Shown here one piece after another: positions 31,618-44,328 of a stretch of DNA of 64,000 nucleotides. The first letter of the stretch is position 1, and the number at the start of each line of letters is the position of its first letter. The DNA comes from an uncultured Pseudomonadota bacterium (GTDB lineage Bacteria; Myxococcota_A; UBA796; GCA-2862545), in NCBI GenBank assembly GCA_903861005.1, contig CAIOSP010000045.1, positions 62,001 through 126,000 on the forward strand, given 5' to 3'. The position numbers and the translations under genes are program-made. Below the pieces are notes generated by a model, which was not told the origin of the DNA, searched no databases, and saw only the letters and a program-made list of their open reading frames with translations.

Positions 31618-33180
31618 TCAGGGGAGAGGAGTGAGGGCGACCTGGGGGGCCGCGTCGGTGGGTGCGGGCGCGGTGGCGACCGCCTTGGGCGCCGACAGCT
31701 CGTCGGTCGCCTTGCGCGCGGCGTCGAGGAACGCGTCCGGCCAGATGCCGATCGCGAGCGTCGCGACGGTGGCGAAGGCCACGACCGCTCCGATGGTCCA
31801 GTGCGTCTTCTCGTCGGTGTGGATCGGGTCCTTCATGAACATCACCACCACCACCCGCAGGTAATAGAAGAGCGACACGAGCGACGTGATCACGCCGAGG
31901 ATGGCGAGCGCGTAGTGGCCCTGGTCGACCGCCGACTTGAACAGCCAGAACTTGCCGACGAAGCCGACCGTGGGGGGAAAGCCGCCCAGCGAGATCAGCA
32001 GGATGGTCATGGCGAGCGCGGCCCAGGGGCGGCGGCGTGCGATGCCCGCGAAGTCGTCCAGGTGCTCGGCGTCCTGCCACTCGGTCTCCAGGCGGCCGGC
32101 GACCGGCACCTCGTGGCCCAGGTAGATCAGGAAGGCGAACGCGCCCAGGGTCATGAAGGTGTAGGCGAACACGTAGAACAGCGCCGCCGACGCTCCCTCA
32201 GACGCGAACGACCCGTAAGGCGCGCGCATCGTGGACAGCGCCACCAGGCCGTAGCCGGTGTGGGCGATGCTGGAGAAGGCCAGCATGCGCTTCACGCTGG
32301 TCTGCTGCGCGGCCATCAGGTTGCCGATGACCATGGTGCCCGCGGCCATGCCCCACAGGGGCCAGGCCCACAGGTCCGAGCGCCCGACGCCCGCCACCAT
32401 GAGGATACGAACCAGCGCGCCGAACGCGGCGGCCTTGACCGCCACCGCCATGAAGGCCGTGGTGGAGGTGGGGGCGCCCTCGTAGACGTCCGGCAGCCAC
32501 ATGTGGAACGGGGCCGCGCCGATCTTGAACGCGAAGCCGACCAGCAGCAGGCCGAAGCCGACGATCAGCATCGGCGACGTGGTGCCGGTCGACAGCGCCG
32601 CGCCGATCTGGTCGAGGCGGATCGATCCAGTGACGCCGTACAGATAGGCCATGCCCATCAGCAGGAAGGCGGACGCGAAGGCGCCGCTCACCAGGTACTT
32701 GACGGCCGCCTCGTTGGAGCGCGGGTTGCGGCGGGTCACGCCCGTCAGCACGTACATGGAGATCGAGAGGATCTCGACGCTCACGAACATCGTGATGAAG
32801 TCGTTGGACCCGAGCAGCAGCAGCATGCCAGCCGCACCGAGCAGCAGCGTGCCGAAGTACTCGCCGAAGCCGATGTGGCGGCGGCGGACGTCGGTGGTCG
32901 ACATGAAGAGCACGAGCAGCGTGGCGACGGTCACGCCGACGCCGAGCAGCGCGGCGAGGTGGTCCATGACCAGCGCGCCGCCGAACGCGACATGCACGCC
33001 GTCGTCGAGGCGCAGGTGGGCGATGAGCAGGCCGAGCGCGCCCGAGGCGCCGATCGCGGAGATGATCGCGAGCAGCATGATCTGGCGGCCCTTGAGCCAC
33101 AGGTCCGCGCCCACCACCGCGATGGCAGCGGTGATCAGGCACAGGGCCGGGAGGATGGCGGTCCAGTCGGCGGTGGTCAT
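31618..33180 (-). CDS. nuoN: NADH-quinone oxidoreductase subunit N
   Basis: This 520-residue antiporter-like membrane subunit of complex I has about fourteen transmembrane helices. Family features include KYLVSGAFASAFLLMGMAYL (discontinuous helix and conserved Lys), FKIGAAPFHMWLPDVYEGAP and KRMLAFSSIAHTGYGLV. It forms part of the proton-pumping arm. Its start overlaps the nuoM stop by ATGA. It is the last canonical nuo gene of the operon. Confidence 0.97.
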   Translation of the reverse strand: MTTADWTAILPALCLITAAIAVVGADLWLKGRQIMLLAIISAIGASGALGLLIAHLRLDDGVHVAFGGALVMDHLAALLGVGVTVATLLVLFMSTTDVRRRHIGFGEYFGTLLLGAAGMLLLLGSNDFITMFVSVEILSISMYVLTGVTRRNPRSNEAAVKYLVSGAFASAFLLMGMAYLYGVTGSIRLDQIGAALSTGTTSPMLIVGFGLLLVGFAFKIGAAPFHMWLPDVYEGAPTSTTAFMAVAVKAAAFGALVRILMVAGVGRSDLWAWPLWGMAAGTMVIGNLMAAQQTSVKRMLAFSSIAHTGYGLVALSTMRAPYGSFASEGASAALFYVFAYTFMTLGAFAFLIYLGHEVPVAGRLETEWQDAEHLDDFAGIARRRPWAALAMTILLISLGGFPPTVGFVGKFWLFKSAVDQGHYALAILGVITSLVSLFYYLRVVVVMFMKDPIHTDEKTHWTIGAVVAFATVATLAIGIWPDAFLDAARKATDELSAPKAVATAPAPTDAAPQVALTPLP

Positions 33181-34824
33181 GGCGTCACCTCCTGGGGAGG
33201 CGCGCCATCTGTGGCGGCGCCCTCGGCGGCGGGGGTGGCCGGAGCCTCTCCCCCTTCCGTGGCGGCCGGGGCCTCAGCGGCGTGCTCCTCGGCGGGAGCG
33301 GCGGAGGGCGGCAGCGCGCCGGCGGTGACGTTGAGGTCCTCCCCGGGCACCAGCACCTGCACGACCTTGGCGACGGGCGCCTCGGTCAGCGAGAGCATCA
33401 GGTTGGGCTGCAGGCCGAGCACGAAGATCAGGACGACGAGCGGCACGAGCACCATCAGCTCCACCGGGGTGACGTCCTTGAGGTTCTTCTGCGAGGGGCG
33501 GCCCGGGCCGTAGAACACGTTGCGGTACAGCGTGAGCATGTAGACCGCGCCGAGCACCACGCCGATGGCGCCGACGAAGGCGGCGATCGGGTAGCGCTGG
33601 AACGTGCCGAGCAGGATCAGGAACTCACCGACGAAGCCGTTCGTGCCGGGCAGGCCGATCGACGACAGCGTGACGATGAGGAAGAGCGTCGCGTACACCG
33701 GCATCACGCGGGCGAGGCCGCCGAAGTCCTTGGTGCCGCGGGTGTGGGTGCGCTCGTAGATGACGCCGACGAGCAAGAACAGCGCGCCGGTCGAGATGCC
33801 GTGGTTCACCATCTGCATGACCGCGCCCTGGGCGGCGATCAGGGTGCCGGAGAACAGGCCGAGCATCACGAAGCCAAGGTGCGCGACCGAGCTGTAGGCG
33901 ATGAGCTTCTTGATGTCCGTCTGGGTCATGGACATCAGGCTGCCGTACACGATGCCGATCGCCGCGAGCGCGAGGATGAGCGGCGTGAGCGCCACCGCAC
34001 CGGCCGGGAAGAACGGAATGGCGAAGCGCAGGAAGCCGTAGGTGCCCATCTTGAGCAGCACACCCGCCAGGATCACCGAGCCCGCCGTCGGCGCCTCGAC
34101 GTGGGCGTCAGGCAGCCAGGTATGGAACGGGAAGAGCGGGACCTTGATGGCGAACGACAGGCCAAAGGCCGCGAACAGCCACATCTGCGCGTAGGGCGAG
34201 ACGTGCGTGGGCAGCACCTGCGCCCAGGTCGCGATGTCGAACGAGCCCGTGCCCGTCGCGGTCTTCACGGCCCAGTAGCCGTAGAGGATCGCGATGAACA
34301 TCAGCAAGCTGCCGGCCATCGTGTAGAGCACGAACTTGATGGACGCGTACACGCGACGGGGGCCGCCCCAGATGCCGATGAGCAGGGCCATCGGGATGAG
34401 CATGACCTCCCAGAAGGTGTAGAACAGGAACAGGTCGGACGCCACGAAGACGCCCATCATGCCCGCTTCCAGCACCAGCAGCGCGATGAAGAAGCCCGAC
34501 GCGCGGTCGTGGATGGCGTTCCAGGACGCGACGATCGCCATGGGCTGGATCAGCGCGGTCAGCACGATCATGGACAGCGCGATGCCGTCGATGCCCAGCG
34601 CGTAGCGGACGTGGAAGAACTCGATCCAGGCGTGGTCCTCCACGAAGGCGAGGCCCGTGGCGGGCGCGTGGAAGCTGAAGAGCAGCACAAGGCTCAGCGC
34701 GAACACCACCAGGCTGGCGGCCAGGGCGCCGACCTTCACGAACTGCTCCGTGAAGCCAGGGACCGCGGCCAGCACCAGCGCGGTAAGCGCCGGGATCCAG
34801 ATCAGCAGCGAGAGGAGAGGCAGC

Positions 34825-34832
<8 letters not shown>
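33177..34832 (-). CDS. nuoM: NADH-quinone oxidoreductase subunit M with Ala/Glu-rich tail
   Basis: This 551-residue subunit starts at ATG 34832, 8 bp inside nuoL; the upstream extension of the frame is a shadow of nuoL. Antiporter-like features include the conserved Glu in FYTFWEVMLIPM, FHTWLPDAHVEAPTAGSVIL and KKLIAYSSVAHLGFVMLG. The last 55 or so residues form an unusual Ala/Glu/Pro-rich low-complexity extension (AEEHAAEAPAATEGGEAP) beyond the final helix. It is part of the proton-translocating membrane arm of complex I. Confidence 0.97.
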
Positions 34833-36773
<1,941 letters not shown>

Positions 36774-36777
<4 letters not shown>

Positions 36778-37094
36778 CCGTTCAGCATCTGGAGGTCGTT
36801 CGTGTCGACCGTCCGGCGAGTGCGCCACAGGGAGATGACGATAGCGAGGCCCACGGCGACCTCACCCGCAGCGACGGCCATCACGACCAGCACGAACACC
36901 TGGCCGATGGCCGCGGTGGAGGTGCCGTCCGGGTTGGCGGCGGCGTGCATCCGGGCAAACGCGACGAGCGCGATGTTCGCGCCGTTCAGCATGAGCTCAA
37001 GCGCCATCAGCATGATCAGGATGTTCCGGCGCGCGATGACGCCGAAGGTCCCGATAGAGAAGAGCGCCGCGCTCAACAAAAGGTAGGGGGTCAT
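36774..37094 (-). CDS. nuoK: NADH-quinone oxidoreductase subunit K
   Basis: This 106-residue subunit has three transmembrane helices and the two conserved membrane Glu residues (in LMALELMLNGANI and AAGEVAVGLAI) needed for proton transfer. It starts 7 bp after the nuoJ stop and overlaps nuoL. Length is normal. Confidence 0.97.
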
Positions 37095-37101
37095 GGAAGC
37101 C

Positions 37102-37608
37102 TCAGGCCCACAGGCGCTTCTTGGCGAGGACCATCGCGCCGAACATCGCGACGACGATCAGCAGCGAGACCAGCTCAAACGGCAGGCCGTACTCGACGAA
37201 CAGGACACGCCCGACCGCCTCGACGCTGCCAAAGTCTGCCGGGAGCTCCGGCAGGGGGGCGGAGAGCTTGGGATCCGCGAGGATCGGCCACGCCATCAGC
37301 CCGAACAGGCCGAGCGAGAGCGCGGAGGCCGCGGCCCACACGCCGGTGCCGTACTCCTCACCGAGCTCGTCGTCCTTGAGGTTCAAGAGCATGATCACGA
37401 ACACGAACAGCACCAGGATGGCGCCCGTGTAGACCAGGACGTGGATCGCCGCGAGGAACGGCGCCGCCATCTGGAGCAGGATCACGGCGAACGACAGGAA
37501 GCAGATCAGCAGCCACACCGCGGCGTAGACCGGGTTGCGACGCGTGACGGCGGCGACGGCCGATCCGACCGCGACGAGGCTGGTGATCAGGAAGACTGGG
37601 TCAGTCAT
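37102..37608 (-). CDS. nuoJ: NADH-quinone oxidoreductase subunit J
   Basis: This 168-residue subunit has five hydrophobic helices and the conserved core VLVYTGAILVLFVFVIML. It is part of the membrane arm of complex I near the quinone site. Its ATG overlaps the nuoI stop by one base (TGATG). Length is normal. Confidence 0.97.
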   Translation of the reverse strand: MTDPVFLITSLVAVGSAVAAVTRRNPVYAAVWLLICFLSFAVILLQMAAPFLAAIHVLVYTGAILVLFVFVIMLLNLKDDELGEEYGTGVWAAASALSLGLFGLMAWPILADPKLSAPLPELPADFGSVEAVGRVLFVEYGLPFELVSLLIVVAMFGAMVLAKKRLWA

Positions 37609-38087
37609 CAGTTACTCAGCAGTCGGTTGATGTCGTAGATCTTCTCTTCGCGGGACGTCGACACCTGGGTGTACGTCTCGGTCAGTTCGATGGCGTCGCA
37701 CGGGCACGCCTCTTCGCACATCCCGCAGTAGATGCACTTCATCATGTCAATGCGGAACTGGACCGGCGCCTTGTCGCGATCCGGCCAGGGCGACGGGCCC
37801 GCCGTGATCTCGATGCACTCGGCGGGGCAGGCGGTCTGGCACATGAAGCAGGCCACGCACTTCATGCGACCCTGCTCGTCCTGCTTCAGGCGGTGCTCGC
37901 CCCTGTAGCCCTTGCGCGTGACGCGCTTGACCTCGGGGTACTGCAGCGTGGCCTTCGGCCGGATCATGTACTCCATCGTCTTCTTCATGCCCGAGAGCAC
38001 GGAGGGGACGTAGAGCTTCATCAGGGTCTTCGCGAGGAAGCCCTTCGGCTCGACATCACGGGAGCCAACGCGATCGTCGTTCGCCAT
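37608..38087 (-). CDS. nuoI: NADH-quinone oxidoreductase subunit I (two 4Fe-4S clusters)
   Basis: This 159-residue ferredoxin-like subunit has two cluster motifs, CVACFMCQTACP and CIYCGMCEEACP, which bind N6a and N6b and pass electrons toward quinone. The N-terminal helix region (about residues 15-45) anchors it to the membrane arm. It begins 3 bp after the nuoH stop. Length is normal. Confidence 0.97.
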   Translation of the reverse strand: MANDDRVGSRDVEPKGFLAKTLMKLYVPSVLSGMKKTMEYMIRPKATLQYPEVKRVTRKGYRGEHRLKQDEQGRMKCVACFMCQTACPAECIEITAGPSPWPDRDKAPVQFRIDMMKCIYCGMCEEACPCDAIELTETYTQVSTSREEKIYDINRLLSN

Positions 38088-38090
38088 TGG

Positions 38091-39134
38091 TCAGACTCCC
38101 ATCACGCCGATCACGGCGAGCAAAGCAATATTCACGAGCGAGGCGGGAAGGAAAGCCTTCCAGCCAAGGTCCATGAGCTGGTTGTACTTGAAGCGCGGGA
38201 GCGTCCAGCGGATCCACACGTACACGAACATCATCGAGAGGATCTTCGTCATGAAGACCGCCCAGGAGATGAGGCCCGCGAGGATGGAGTGGTCGGACGG
38301 GTCGGTGATGCCGGGGAACGACCAGCCGCCGAGGTAGATCGACGTCATCAGGCCGCACATCAGGATCATCGAGAGGTACTCGGAGAGCATGAACACGCCG
38401 AGGCTCATGGACGAGTACTCGGTGTGGTAGCCGCCCACGAGCTCGGCCTCACACTCGGACAAGTCGAACGGCAGGCGGTTGTTCTCGGCGAGCGCGCAGA
38501 TGAACATCAGGCCGAAGCCGAGCAAGCCGGACGGCAGCTGCGACAGATGGCCGCCGCCGAACACGTTCCAAGCCCCAAACCCCTTCCCTGCCTGCTGCTC
38601 GACGATCACGTTGAGGTCCAGCGAAGACGACATCATGACGGCGATCAGGATGGCCAGGCCTAGGGACAGCTCGTAGCTGATGATCTGGGCCGACGCGCGC
38701 AAGCTGCCGAGCAGCGCGTACTTGTTGTTCGACGCCCAGCCGCCCAGCATCATGCCGTAGACGCCGGTCGAGATGACCGACATGACGAACAGGACGCCGA
38801 TCGGCAGGTTGGCGATCTGCAGGTGCTCATCGCCGATCATGTTGCCGTACGGGATGACGCAGAAGCCGAAGATCGGCGGCGCGAACACCAGCAGCGGGCC
38901 GAGCAGGAACAGGACGCGGTCGGCGTCTGCCGGCACGATCTGCTCCTTGCTGATGAACTTGACCAGATCCGCGAGGGGCTGGAACAGGCCGAGCGGGCCG
39001 ACGCGGTTCGGGCCGACGCGGCCCTGGATCCACGCCGCCACGCGACGCTCGACGATGGTGAAGGCGGGGCCCACGCCCATCTGGCAGGCGAGCCCGCCGA
39101 CGGCCTTGGCGCCGAAGATCAGCCAGGGTGTCAC
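38091..39134 (-). CDS. nuoH: NADH-quinone oxidoreductase subunit H
   Basis: This 347-residue subunit starts at GTG 39134, which overlaps the nuoG stop (GTGA). The reading upstream of that is a shadow of nuoG. Family motifs are [38 protein letters not shown] and [15 protein letters not shown]. It forms part of the quinone-binding chamber and links the hydrophilic and membrane arms. The N-terminus is short before the first loop compared with many NuoH proteins. Confidence 0.96.
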   Translation of the reverse strand: MTPWLIFGAKAVGGLACQMGVGPAFTIVERRVAAWIQGRVGPNRVGPLGLFQPLADLVKFISKEQIVPADADRVLFLLGPLLVFAPPIFGFCVIPYGNMIGDEHLQIANLPIGVLFVMSVISTGVYGMMLGGWASNNKYALLGSLRASAQIISYELSLGLAILIAVMMSSSLDLNVIVEQQAGKGFGAWNVFGGGHLSQLPSGLLGFGLMFICALAENNRLPFDLSECEAELVGGYHTEYSSMSLGVFMLSEYLSMILMCGLMTSIYLGGWSFPGITDPSDHSILAGLISWAVFMTKILSMMFVYVWIRWTLPRFKYNQLMDLGWKAFLPASLVNIALLAVIGVMGV

Positions 39135-40678
39135 TTGGCCCCCAGAGAAACCGTCGTGGTGGCTTCGGGCGACGACGCGAGCACGACGCCCTGCGAGCCG
39201 ACCTTGGCGTAGTCGAGGGCAGGGACGGCCTCGGTGAAGACCGCCTCGGTGGACAGCACCGCGCGGCGCACGCCCAGGCCGACCAGGATCTCCTGGAGGG
39301 TGGCGACGTCGGAGCGGGCCTGGCCCTGCGAGACGATGAGCGGCTGGATGCGCTGCACCCGGCCCGTGCTGTTCACGTAGACGCCGTCCTTCTCCGCCCA
39401 GGTGGTGGAGGCGATGACGACGTGGGCGGCCTCGGACAGCGGGCTCTTCTCGATGTCGCACACGGCGAGCAGCTCGAGCTTCTTGGCCGCGGCCAGCAGC
39501 TCAGGCGCGTAGGTGGCGCCGGGCATGCCGTTGACGACCAGCAGCGCCTGGATGGCGCCCGACTGGACGCCGGCGAGGATGGCCTCGGGGCCCTCGACCG
39601 CGCCGAACACCATGGCCACGCCGGCTCGGTTCGGGGTCTTGTCGGCCTCGATCTTCCAGCCGTTCTTGGCGGTCCACTCGTCACCGCCGCGGCCGATGAA
39701 CCCGACGCGCGCGCCGAGCTGGTCGGCCACCTGCTTGAGCAGGTAGGCCTCTTCGACCGTGGCGTAGGTGGACGCGAGGATGCCGACGCGGGCGGGGCCG
39801 CGCGCGGCGATCGCCGAGAGCTTGGCCGCGAGCGTCTTGCGATCGCCGCGGTGCAGCTTGAGGCGGTTGGGGCCCTTCACGTAGTCCAGGCCCTGACGAC
39901 CGGCGTCGCACATCCAGTAGTGGTTGACCGCGTGGTTCTCGCGGGGCTGGACGCGCTTGATGTCGTTCTGGTGCACCGTGGCGACGATGTTGCAGCCCTT
40001 GGAGCAGCCCGCGCAGACGGTGTCGGTGCGCTTGGTGAACCACACGCGCGACGCGTAGAGGAAGTCCTTGTCGATGAGCGCGCCGACCGGGCAGATGTCG
40101 ACGACGTTGAGCGACATCGGGTTGTCGAGCGGGATCTCGGGGTGGACGTCAGCCACCTGATGGTCGCCGCGCTGGGTCATCGCCAGCTCACCCGTGCCCA
40201 CGACCTCCTCGCAGAACCGGACGCAGCGCGTGCAGGAGATGCAGCGGCTGCCCCAGATCTTGATCTGGGGGCCCAGGTCCTTGGTGTCCTTGACCACCTT
40301 GGGGTCGACGAAGCGGGTCAAGCCGTCACGATGCTCGGCCGTGTTGTCCTGCAGCTGGCACTCGCCGGCCTTGTCGCAGATGGGACAGTCCAGCGGGTGG
40401 TTGATCAGCATGTACTCGAGCACCGCCTTGCGGCCGGCCTCGACCTCGGGACCGGAGGTGGTGACCTCCAAGCCTTCGCTGCACGGGTAGACGCACGAAA
40501 CCTCGAGCTTGCGGGAGTTCGAGACCTTCACCAGACACATGCGGCAGTTGCCCGCCGGCGTCAGGCCGGGGTGGTAGCAGAACCGCGGGATGTCCAGGCC
40601 CTCGTGGTCGCACGCATCGATGACGCGCGTCCCCGGGACGACCTCGACTTCCTTCCCGTCAATCTTGATCTTTGGCAT
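39131..40678 (-). CDS. nuoG: NADH-quinone oxidoreductase subunit G, short form
   Basis: This 515-residue subunit starts at ATG 40678, one base past the nuoEF stop. It carries an N-terminal 2Fe-2S domain (CRMC region), the His/Cys cluster motif ([15 protein letters not shown]), [13 protein letters not shown] with CPVGAL, and a CAGCSKGC...C set that could bind the N7 cluster. The molybdopterin-oxidoreductase-like C-terminal domain is shorter than in E. coli NuoG (about 900 residues), as in many bacteria. It passes electrons from NuoF to NuoI. Confidence 0.96.
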   Translation of the reverse strand: MPKIKIDGKEVEVVPGTRVIDACDHEGLDIPRFCYHPGLTPAGNCRMCLVKVSNSRKLEVSCVYPCSEGLEVTTSGPEVEAGRKAVLEYMLINHPLDCPICDKAGECQLQDNTAEHRDGLTRFVDPKVVKDTKDLGPQIKIWGSRCISCTRCVRFCEEVVGTGELAMTQRGDHQVADVHPEIPLDNPMSLNVVDICPVGALIDKDFLYASRVWFTKRTDTVCAGCSKGCNIVATVHQNDIKRVQPRENHAVNHYWMCDAGRQGLDYVKGPNRLKLHRGDRKTLAAKLSAIAARGPARVGILASTYATVEEAYLLKQVADQLGARVGFIGRGGDEWTAKNGWKIEADKTPNRAGVAMVFGAVEGPEAILAGVQSGAIQALLVVNGMPGATYAPELLAAAKKLELLAVCDIEKSPLSEAAHVVIASTTWAEKDGVYVNSTGRVQRIQPLIVSQGQARSDVATLQEILVGLGVRRAVLSTEAVFTEAVPALDYAKVGSQGVVLASSPEATTTVSLGAK

Positions 40679-40679
40679 G

Positions 40680-42560
40680 TCAGTGCGCCTTCGCGTTGCG
40701 CGAGGGGTGGTGGCCGGCGGCCGCGCGGGCGGCCCGGTCGACGGCGGGAGTCGCGGCGACATGCGCCTCGAACTCCGCACGGAACTTCTTCACGATGGCC
40801 CGCGTGGGCATCGCGGCGGCGTCGGCGAGCACGCAGATGGTGCGGCCGACCATGCCCCAGGCGATCTCGTCGAGCATGTCGATCTCGGCGGCCTCGGCGT
40901 CGCCCATCGCGAAGCGACCGGCGATCTTCTCGATCCAGCCGGTGCCCTCACGGCACGGGGTGCACTGGCCGCAGGACTCGTGGTGGTAGAAGCGCAGCAG
41001 GTTCCACAGCGCGTCGACCATGTCCGTGTCTTCGTCCATGACGATGAGGCCGCCGGACCCGAGCATCGACCCGTTCTGGGCCAAGCTGTCGAAGTCGAGG
41101 CGGATGGGGTTCTCCTCGCGGAGGACCTCCTCGGCCGTCAGGATGGGCGAGGACGAGCCGCCGGGGATGACGGCCTTGAGCTTCTTGCCATCGCGGATGC
41201 CACCGCAGATGTCGTAGATGAGCTCCTTCATGGTGACGCCGAGCGGCAGCTCGTAGTTGCCAGGGCGGACCACGTGTCCGGACACGCTGAATATCTTGGT
41301 GCCCGGGCTCTTCTCGGTGCCGAAGCTGCGGAACCACTCGGGGCCGTGCTTGAGGATGTGCGGGACCGCCGAGATCGTCTCCACGTTGTTCACGATGGTC
41401 GGGCAGCGCCAGGCGCCCTCGACCGCCGGGAACGGCGGCTTGATCTTGGGGTGGCCACGACCACCTTCGAGAGAGGACAGCAGACCGGTCTCCTCACCGC
41501 AGATGTAGGCGCCGCCTCCGCGGTGCACGGTGATGTCACATGCGAAGTCCGTGCCGAAGCAGTTCTTGCCCAAGAAGCCCTTGGCGTAGGCATCCTGGAT
41601 GGCGCGGTCGAGCTGACGCGCGCCGAACGGCATCTCACCGCGGATGTAGATGTACGCGGTCTTGCTCTTGATGGCGTAGGCCGAGCACAGGATGCCCTCG
41701 ATCAGCTGGTGCGGATCGCGGTCGATGAGGAGCTTGTCCTTGAACGTGCCGGGCTCGGACTCGTCGGCGTTGACCACGAGGTAGCGGGGCTTGTCATTCT
41801 TGGCGAGGAACTTCCACTTCTGGCCGGTGGGGAAGCCCGCACCGCCGCGGCCGCGCAGGCCAGCCTGAAAGACCGTCTCGATGACCTCGTCCGGGTTCTT
41901 GCCGGACTTGAAGATTTGCTCGGCGATCTGGTAGCCGCCCCGGGCCAGGTAGTGCTCCATCGTGTCAGAGCCGGGCTCCAGCACGTGCGCGAGCAGCACA
42001 GGCTTGTAGGGGTTGGGCGGCAGGTGGTAAACTTGGCTAGGCGGATGGAACGGACCAAAGCCAGGGAGGACCTCGCCAAACGGCGTGGACCGGGCCTCGG
42101 CGATCATCGCGTCCATCGACTCGGGCGTCATCACATCGAGGAAGTCCTCGTTGAGCTGACCGCACGGCGCCTGATCGCAGTTCGCCAGGCACTCGACCTT
42201 CTTCAGCGTGAACAGCCCGTCGGGCGTGGTCTCGCCGTTGCCGATACCCAGCTTGTCCGACAGGTAGTCGAACACCTTCTCAGACCCGCGCAACGCGCAC
42301 GGGAGGGTGGAGCACACCTGGAACACGTAGCGACCGTCGGAGTCCCGACGGAAGTGCGTGTAGAAGGTCAGCACGCCGAACACCTTGGCCGGCGAGACGC
42401 CGATCAGGTCTGCGACGTGGCGCATGCCACCGTTGTCGACGCACCCGAACTCACGTTCGAGGAGTCGCATGGCTGGAAGAAGGGCTGCCTCACGCTCAGG
42501 GTAGCGTGCGCAGATCAGCTCCAGCTCGGCCTTCACTTCAGGGCGGAACTCGCGGATCAC
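40680..42560 (-). CDS. nuoEF: Fused NADH-quinone oxidoreductase subunits E and F
   Basis: This 626-residue single chain contains NuoE (about residues 1-165) and NuoF (about 175-626). NuoE binds its 2Fe-2S cluster with Cys83, Cys88, Cys124 and Cys128, the same 5-36-4 spacing as in E. coli as I recall it. NuoF has the FMN/NADH motif GLRGRGGAGFPTG (235-247) and 4Fe-4S ligands Cys530, Cys533, Cys536 and about Cys576. A Pro-rich stretch (FHPPSQVYHLPPNPY) joins the halves, and no start or stop interrupts the frame. GTG start overlaps the nuoD stop (GTGA). It is the NADH-oxidising module of complex I. Confidence 0.95.
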   Translation of the reverse strand: MIREFRPEVKAELELICARYPEREAALLPAMRLLEREFGCVDNGGMRHVADLIGVSPAKVFGVLTFYTHFRRDSDGRYVFQVCSTLPCALRGSEKVFDYLSDKLGIGNGETTPDGLFTLKKVECLANCDQAPCGQLNEDFLDVMTPESMDAMIAEARSTPFGEVLPGFGPFHPPSQVYHLPPNPYKPVLLAHVLEPGSDTMEHYLARGGYQIAEQIFKSGKNPDEVIETVFQAGLRGRGGAGFPTGQKWKFLAKNDKPRYLVVNADESEPGTFKDKLLIDRDPHQLIEGILCSAYAIKSKTAYIYIRGEMPFGARQLDRAIQDAYAKGFLGKNCFGTDFACDITVHRGGGAYICGEETGLLSSLEGGRGHPKIKPPFPAVEGAWRCPTIVNNVETISAVPHILKHGPEWFRSFGTEKSPGTKIFSVSGHVVRPGNYELPLGVTMKELIYDICGGIRDGKKLKAVIPGGSSSPILTAEEVLREENPIRLDFDSLAQNGSMLGSGGLIVMDEDTDMVDALWNLLRFYHHESCGQCTPCREGTGWIEKIAGRFAMGDAEAAEIDMLDEIAWGMVGRTICVLADAAAMPTRAIVKKFRAEFEAHVAATPAVDRAARAAAGHHPSRNAKAH

Positions 42561-43801
42561 CGGTCCAACTCCCCAGCGATGATGTTGAGGCTCGACAGAC
42601 CCGACACGACGTCACTGAGCGACTGGCCCAGACACATCTGCGGGAACGCCTGGTAATTGTAGAAGCTGGGACCACGGACACGCCAGCGCCAGGGCTTCTG
42701 CGTGCCGTCGCTCACCAGGAAGTACCCGAGCTCTCCGTTGGGAGCCTCGGTGCCCATGTAGACCTCGCCCGCGGCGGGCTTCATGCCGTGGCCGAACATG
42801 TAGTTCTTGAAGTGGTAGATCAAGCCCTCCATGCCGCCGCCCGGGTTGTTGAGCGCGGTCTTGGTGGGGATGATGACCTCAGGCATGTCGACGTTGACCG
42901 GGCCTTCCGGGAAGTCCGCGAGCACCTGCTCGATGATGTCGAGCGACTCGTAGATCTCGCGGACGCGGACGCGGTAGCGGGCCCAGACGTCGCCGCCAGG
43001 CTCGGTGATCACGTCGAACTTCAGCTTCTCGTAGCCGAGGTAGGGCTGGAGGCGGCGCAGGTCGTGCGGGACGCCGCAGGCGCGGAGCATGGGGCCGGTC
43101 AGGCCGTAGCTGATCGCGTCTTCCTTGCTGATCCAGTTCACGCCCTTGCAGCGGTCGACGAAGATCCGGTTGGTGTTGAGCATGCCCTCCATCTCGCGGG
43201 TGGTCTTGCGACCGGCGTCGATGAAGGCCTTCACCATCGGGATGAAGTCGGCCGGCACGTCGCGCATCACGCCGCCGACGCGGGTGTAGGACGTGGTGAG
43301 GCGCGCGCCCGTGACGGCCTCGAAGATGTCGTAGAGCTTCTCGCGTTCGATGAACGCCCAGAGCATGACCGAGAACGCGCCCAAGTCCATGGCCTGCAGG
43401 CCGACGGACAGGATGTGGTCGGCCACGCGGGACAGCTCGTAGAGCACGACGCGGATGGCCGCGCAGCGCGGCGTCACCGTGATGCCCATCATCTTCTCGA
43501 TCGCGCACGACAGGCCCACGTTGTTGCACAACGGGGACAGGTAGTTCATGCGGTCGGAGACGGTGACCGTCTGGTTGTACGTGCGGTGCTCCGAGATCTT
43601 CTCGAAGCCGCTGTGCAGGTAGCCGATCTCCAGGTCCATCGACCGGATGATCTCACCCTCCAACTCCATGATGGCGCGCAGGGTGCCGTGGGTGGCGGGG
43701 TGCTGCGGACCGAAGTTCACGATCATCCGCTTGGAGCCGAGATCGCCTTCCGTCTGCTCCTCGACCTCCATGGGGAGGCGGGTGGGTCGCTGCATGGCCA
43801 T
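42557..43801 (-). CDS. nuoD: NADH-quinone oxidoreductase subunit D
   Basis: This 414-residue 49-kDa-type subunit starts at ATG 43801, two bases after the nuoC stop; a second ATG at 43795 is equally possible. Features are FGPQHPATHGTLR, EIGYLHSGFEKISEHRTYNQ and a C-terminus ending SGLSSLNIIAGELDR, typical of NuoD. It forms the quinone site with NuoB. Length is normal for an unfused NuoD. Confidence 0.96.
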   Translation of the reverse strand: MAMQRPTRLPMEVEEQTEGDLGSKRMIVNFGPQHPATHGTLRAIMELEGEIIRSMDLEIGYLHSGFEKISEHRTYNQTVTVSDRMNYLSPLCNNVGLSCAIEKMMGITVTPRCAAIRVVLYELSRVADHILSVGLQAMDLGAFSVMLWAFIEREKLYDIFEAVTGARLTTSYTRVGGVMRDVPADFIPMVKAFIDAGRKTTREMEGMLNTNRIFVDRCKGVNWISKEDAISYGLTGPMLRACGVPHDLRRLQPYLGYEKLKFDVITEPGGDVWARYRVRVREIYESLDIIEQVLADFPEGPVNVDMPEVIIPTKTALNNPGGGMEGLIYHFKNYMFGHGMKPAAGEVYMGTEAPNGELGYFLVSDGTQKPWRWRVRGPSFYNYQAFPQMCLGQSLSDVVSGLSSLNIIAGELDR

Positions 43802-43803
43802 GC

Positions 43804-44328
43804 TTACTTCTCGTACCGGGGGAACTGATTCCGTTCGCCGCGACCCTGGAGCGGGTAGTCCTTGCGAAGCGGGTGTCCCTCGTAGCTGAACGGGGTGAGG
43901 ATTCGGCGCAGGTCGTTGTTGCCGTTGAAGCGGATGCCGTACATGTCCCAGACCTCGCGCTCGGCCCACGGGGCGGCCTTCCACACGTGGGTCAGGGTGT
44001 CGACGGTGGGGTCGGACTCGGGCACCCAGCACTTCACGCGGAAGTAGGAGTTCCTGGCCAGCGAGTAGAGCTGGTAGACCATCTGGAAACGCTCAGGCGT
44101 CTCCATGCCCAAGTAGTCCACGGCCGTGAGGTCCATGAGCATGTCCCAGCCTTGCTCATCGCGCAGGGCGGTGAGCACCGGGACGATCTGGTCGCGCGCG
44201 ACCTCGATCCACTTCTGTCCGGACGACTCGGCCACGGCCAGCACCGCGGTCGGAAACCGAGCCTGGATGAAGTCGATCGCCGCTGTTTCCTGGTCCACCG
44301 AGCCCTCCGTCCCGCCGTGCGGGATCAT
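43804..44328 (-). CDS. nuoC: NADH-quinone oxidoreductase subunit C
   Basis: This 174-residue 30-kDa-type subunit has the signature [20 protein letters not shown] followed by [13 protein letters not shown] 44328 overlaps the nuoB stop (ATGA). A GTG at 44298 has a better ribosome-binding site (GGAGGG six bases before) and would remove ten residues, so the true start is unresolved. It is part of the hydrophilic arm. Confidence 0.95.
   Translation of the reverse strand: MIPHGGTEGSVDQETAAIDFIQARFPTAVLAVAESSGQKWIEVARDQIVPVLTALRDEQGWDMLMDLTAVDYLGMETPERFQMVYQLYSLARNSYFRVKCWVPESDPTVDTLTHVWKAAPWAEREVWDMYGIRFNGNNDLRRILTPFSYEGHPLRKDYPLQGRGERNQFPRYEK

Noticed and set aside
31576-33513. A 645-codon plus-strand frame opposite nuoN and nuoM
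   Set aside because: Antisense of conserved complex I genes; the composition (His, Gln, Arg, Glu-rich) is typical of high-GC shadows.
39128-41041. Long plus-strand frames across nuoG and nuoEF
   Set aside because: Shadows of Fe-S subunits with fully conserved cluster ligands on the other strand.
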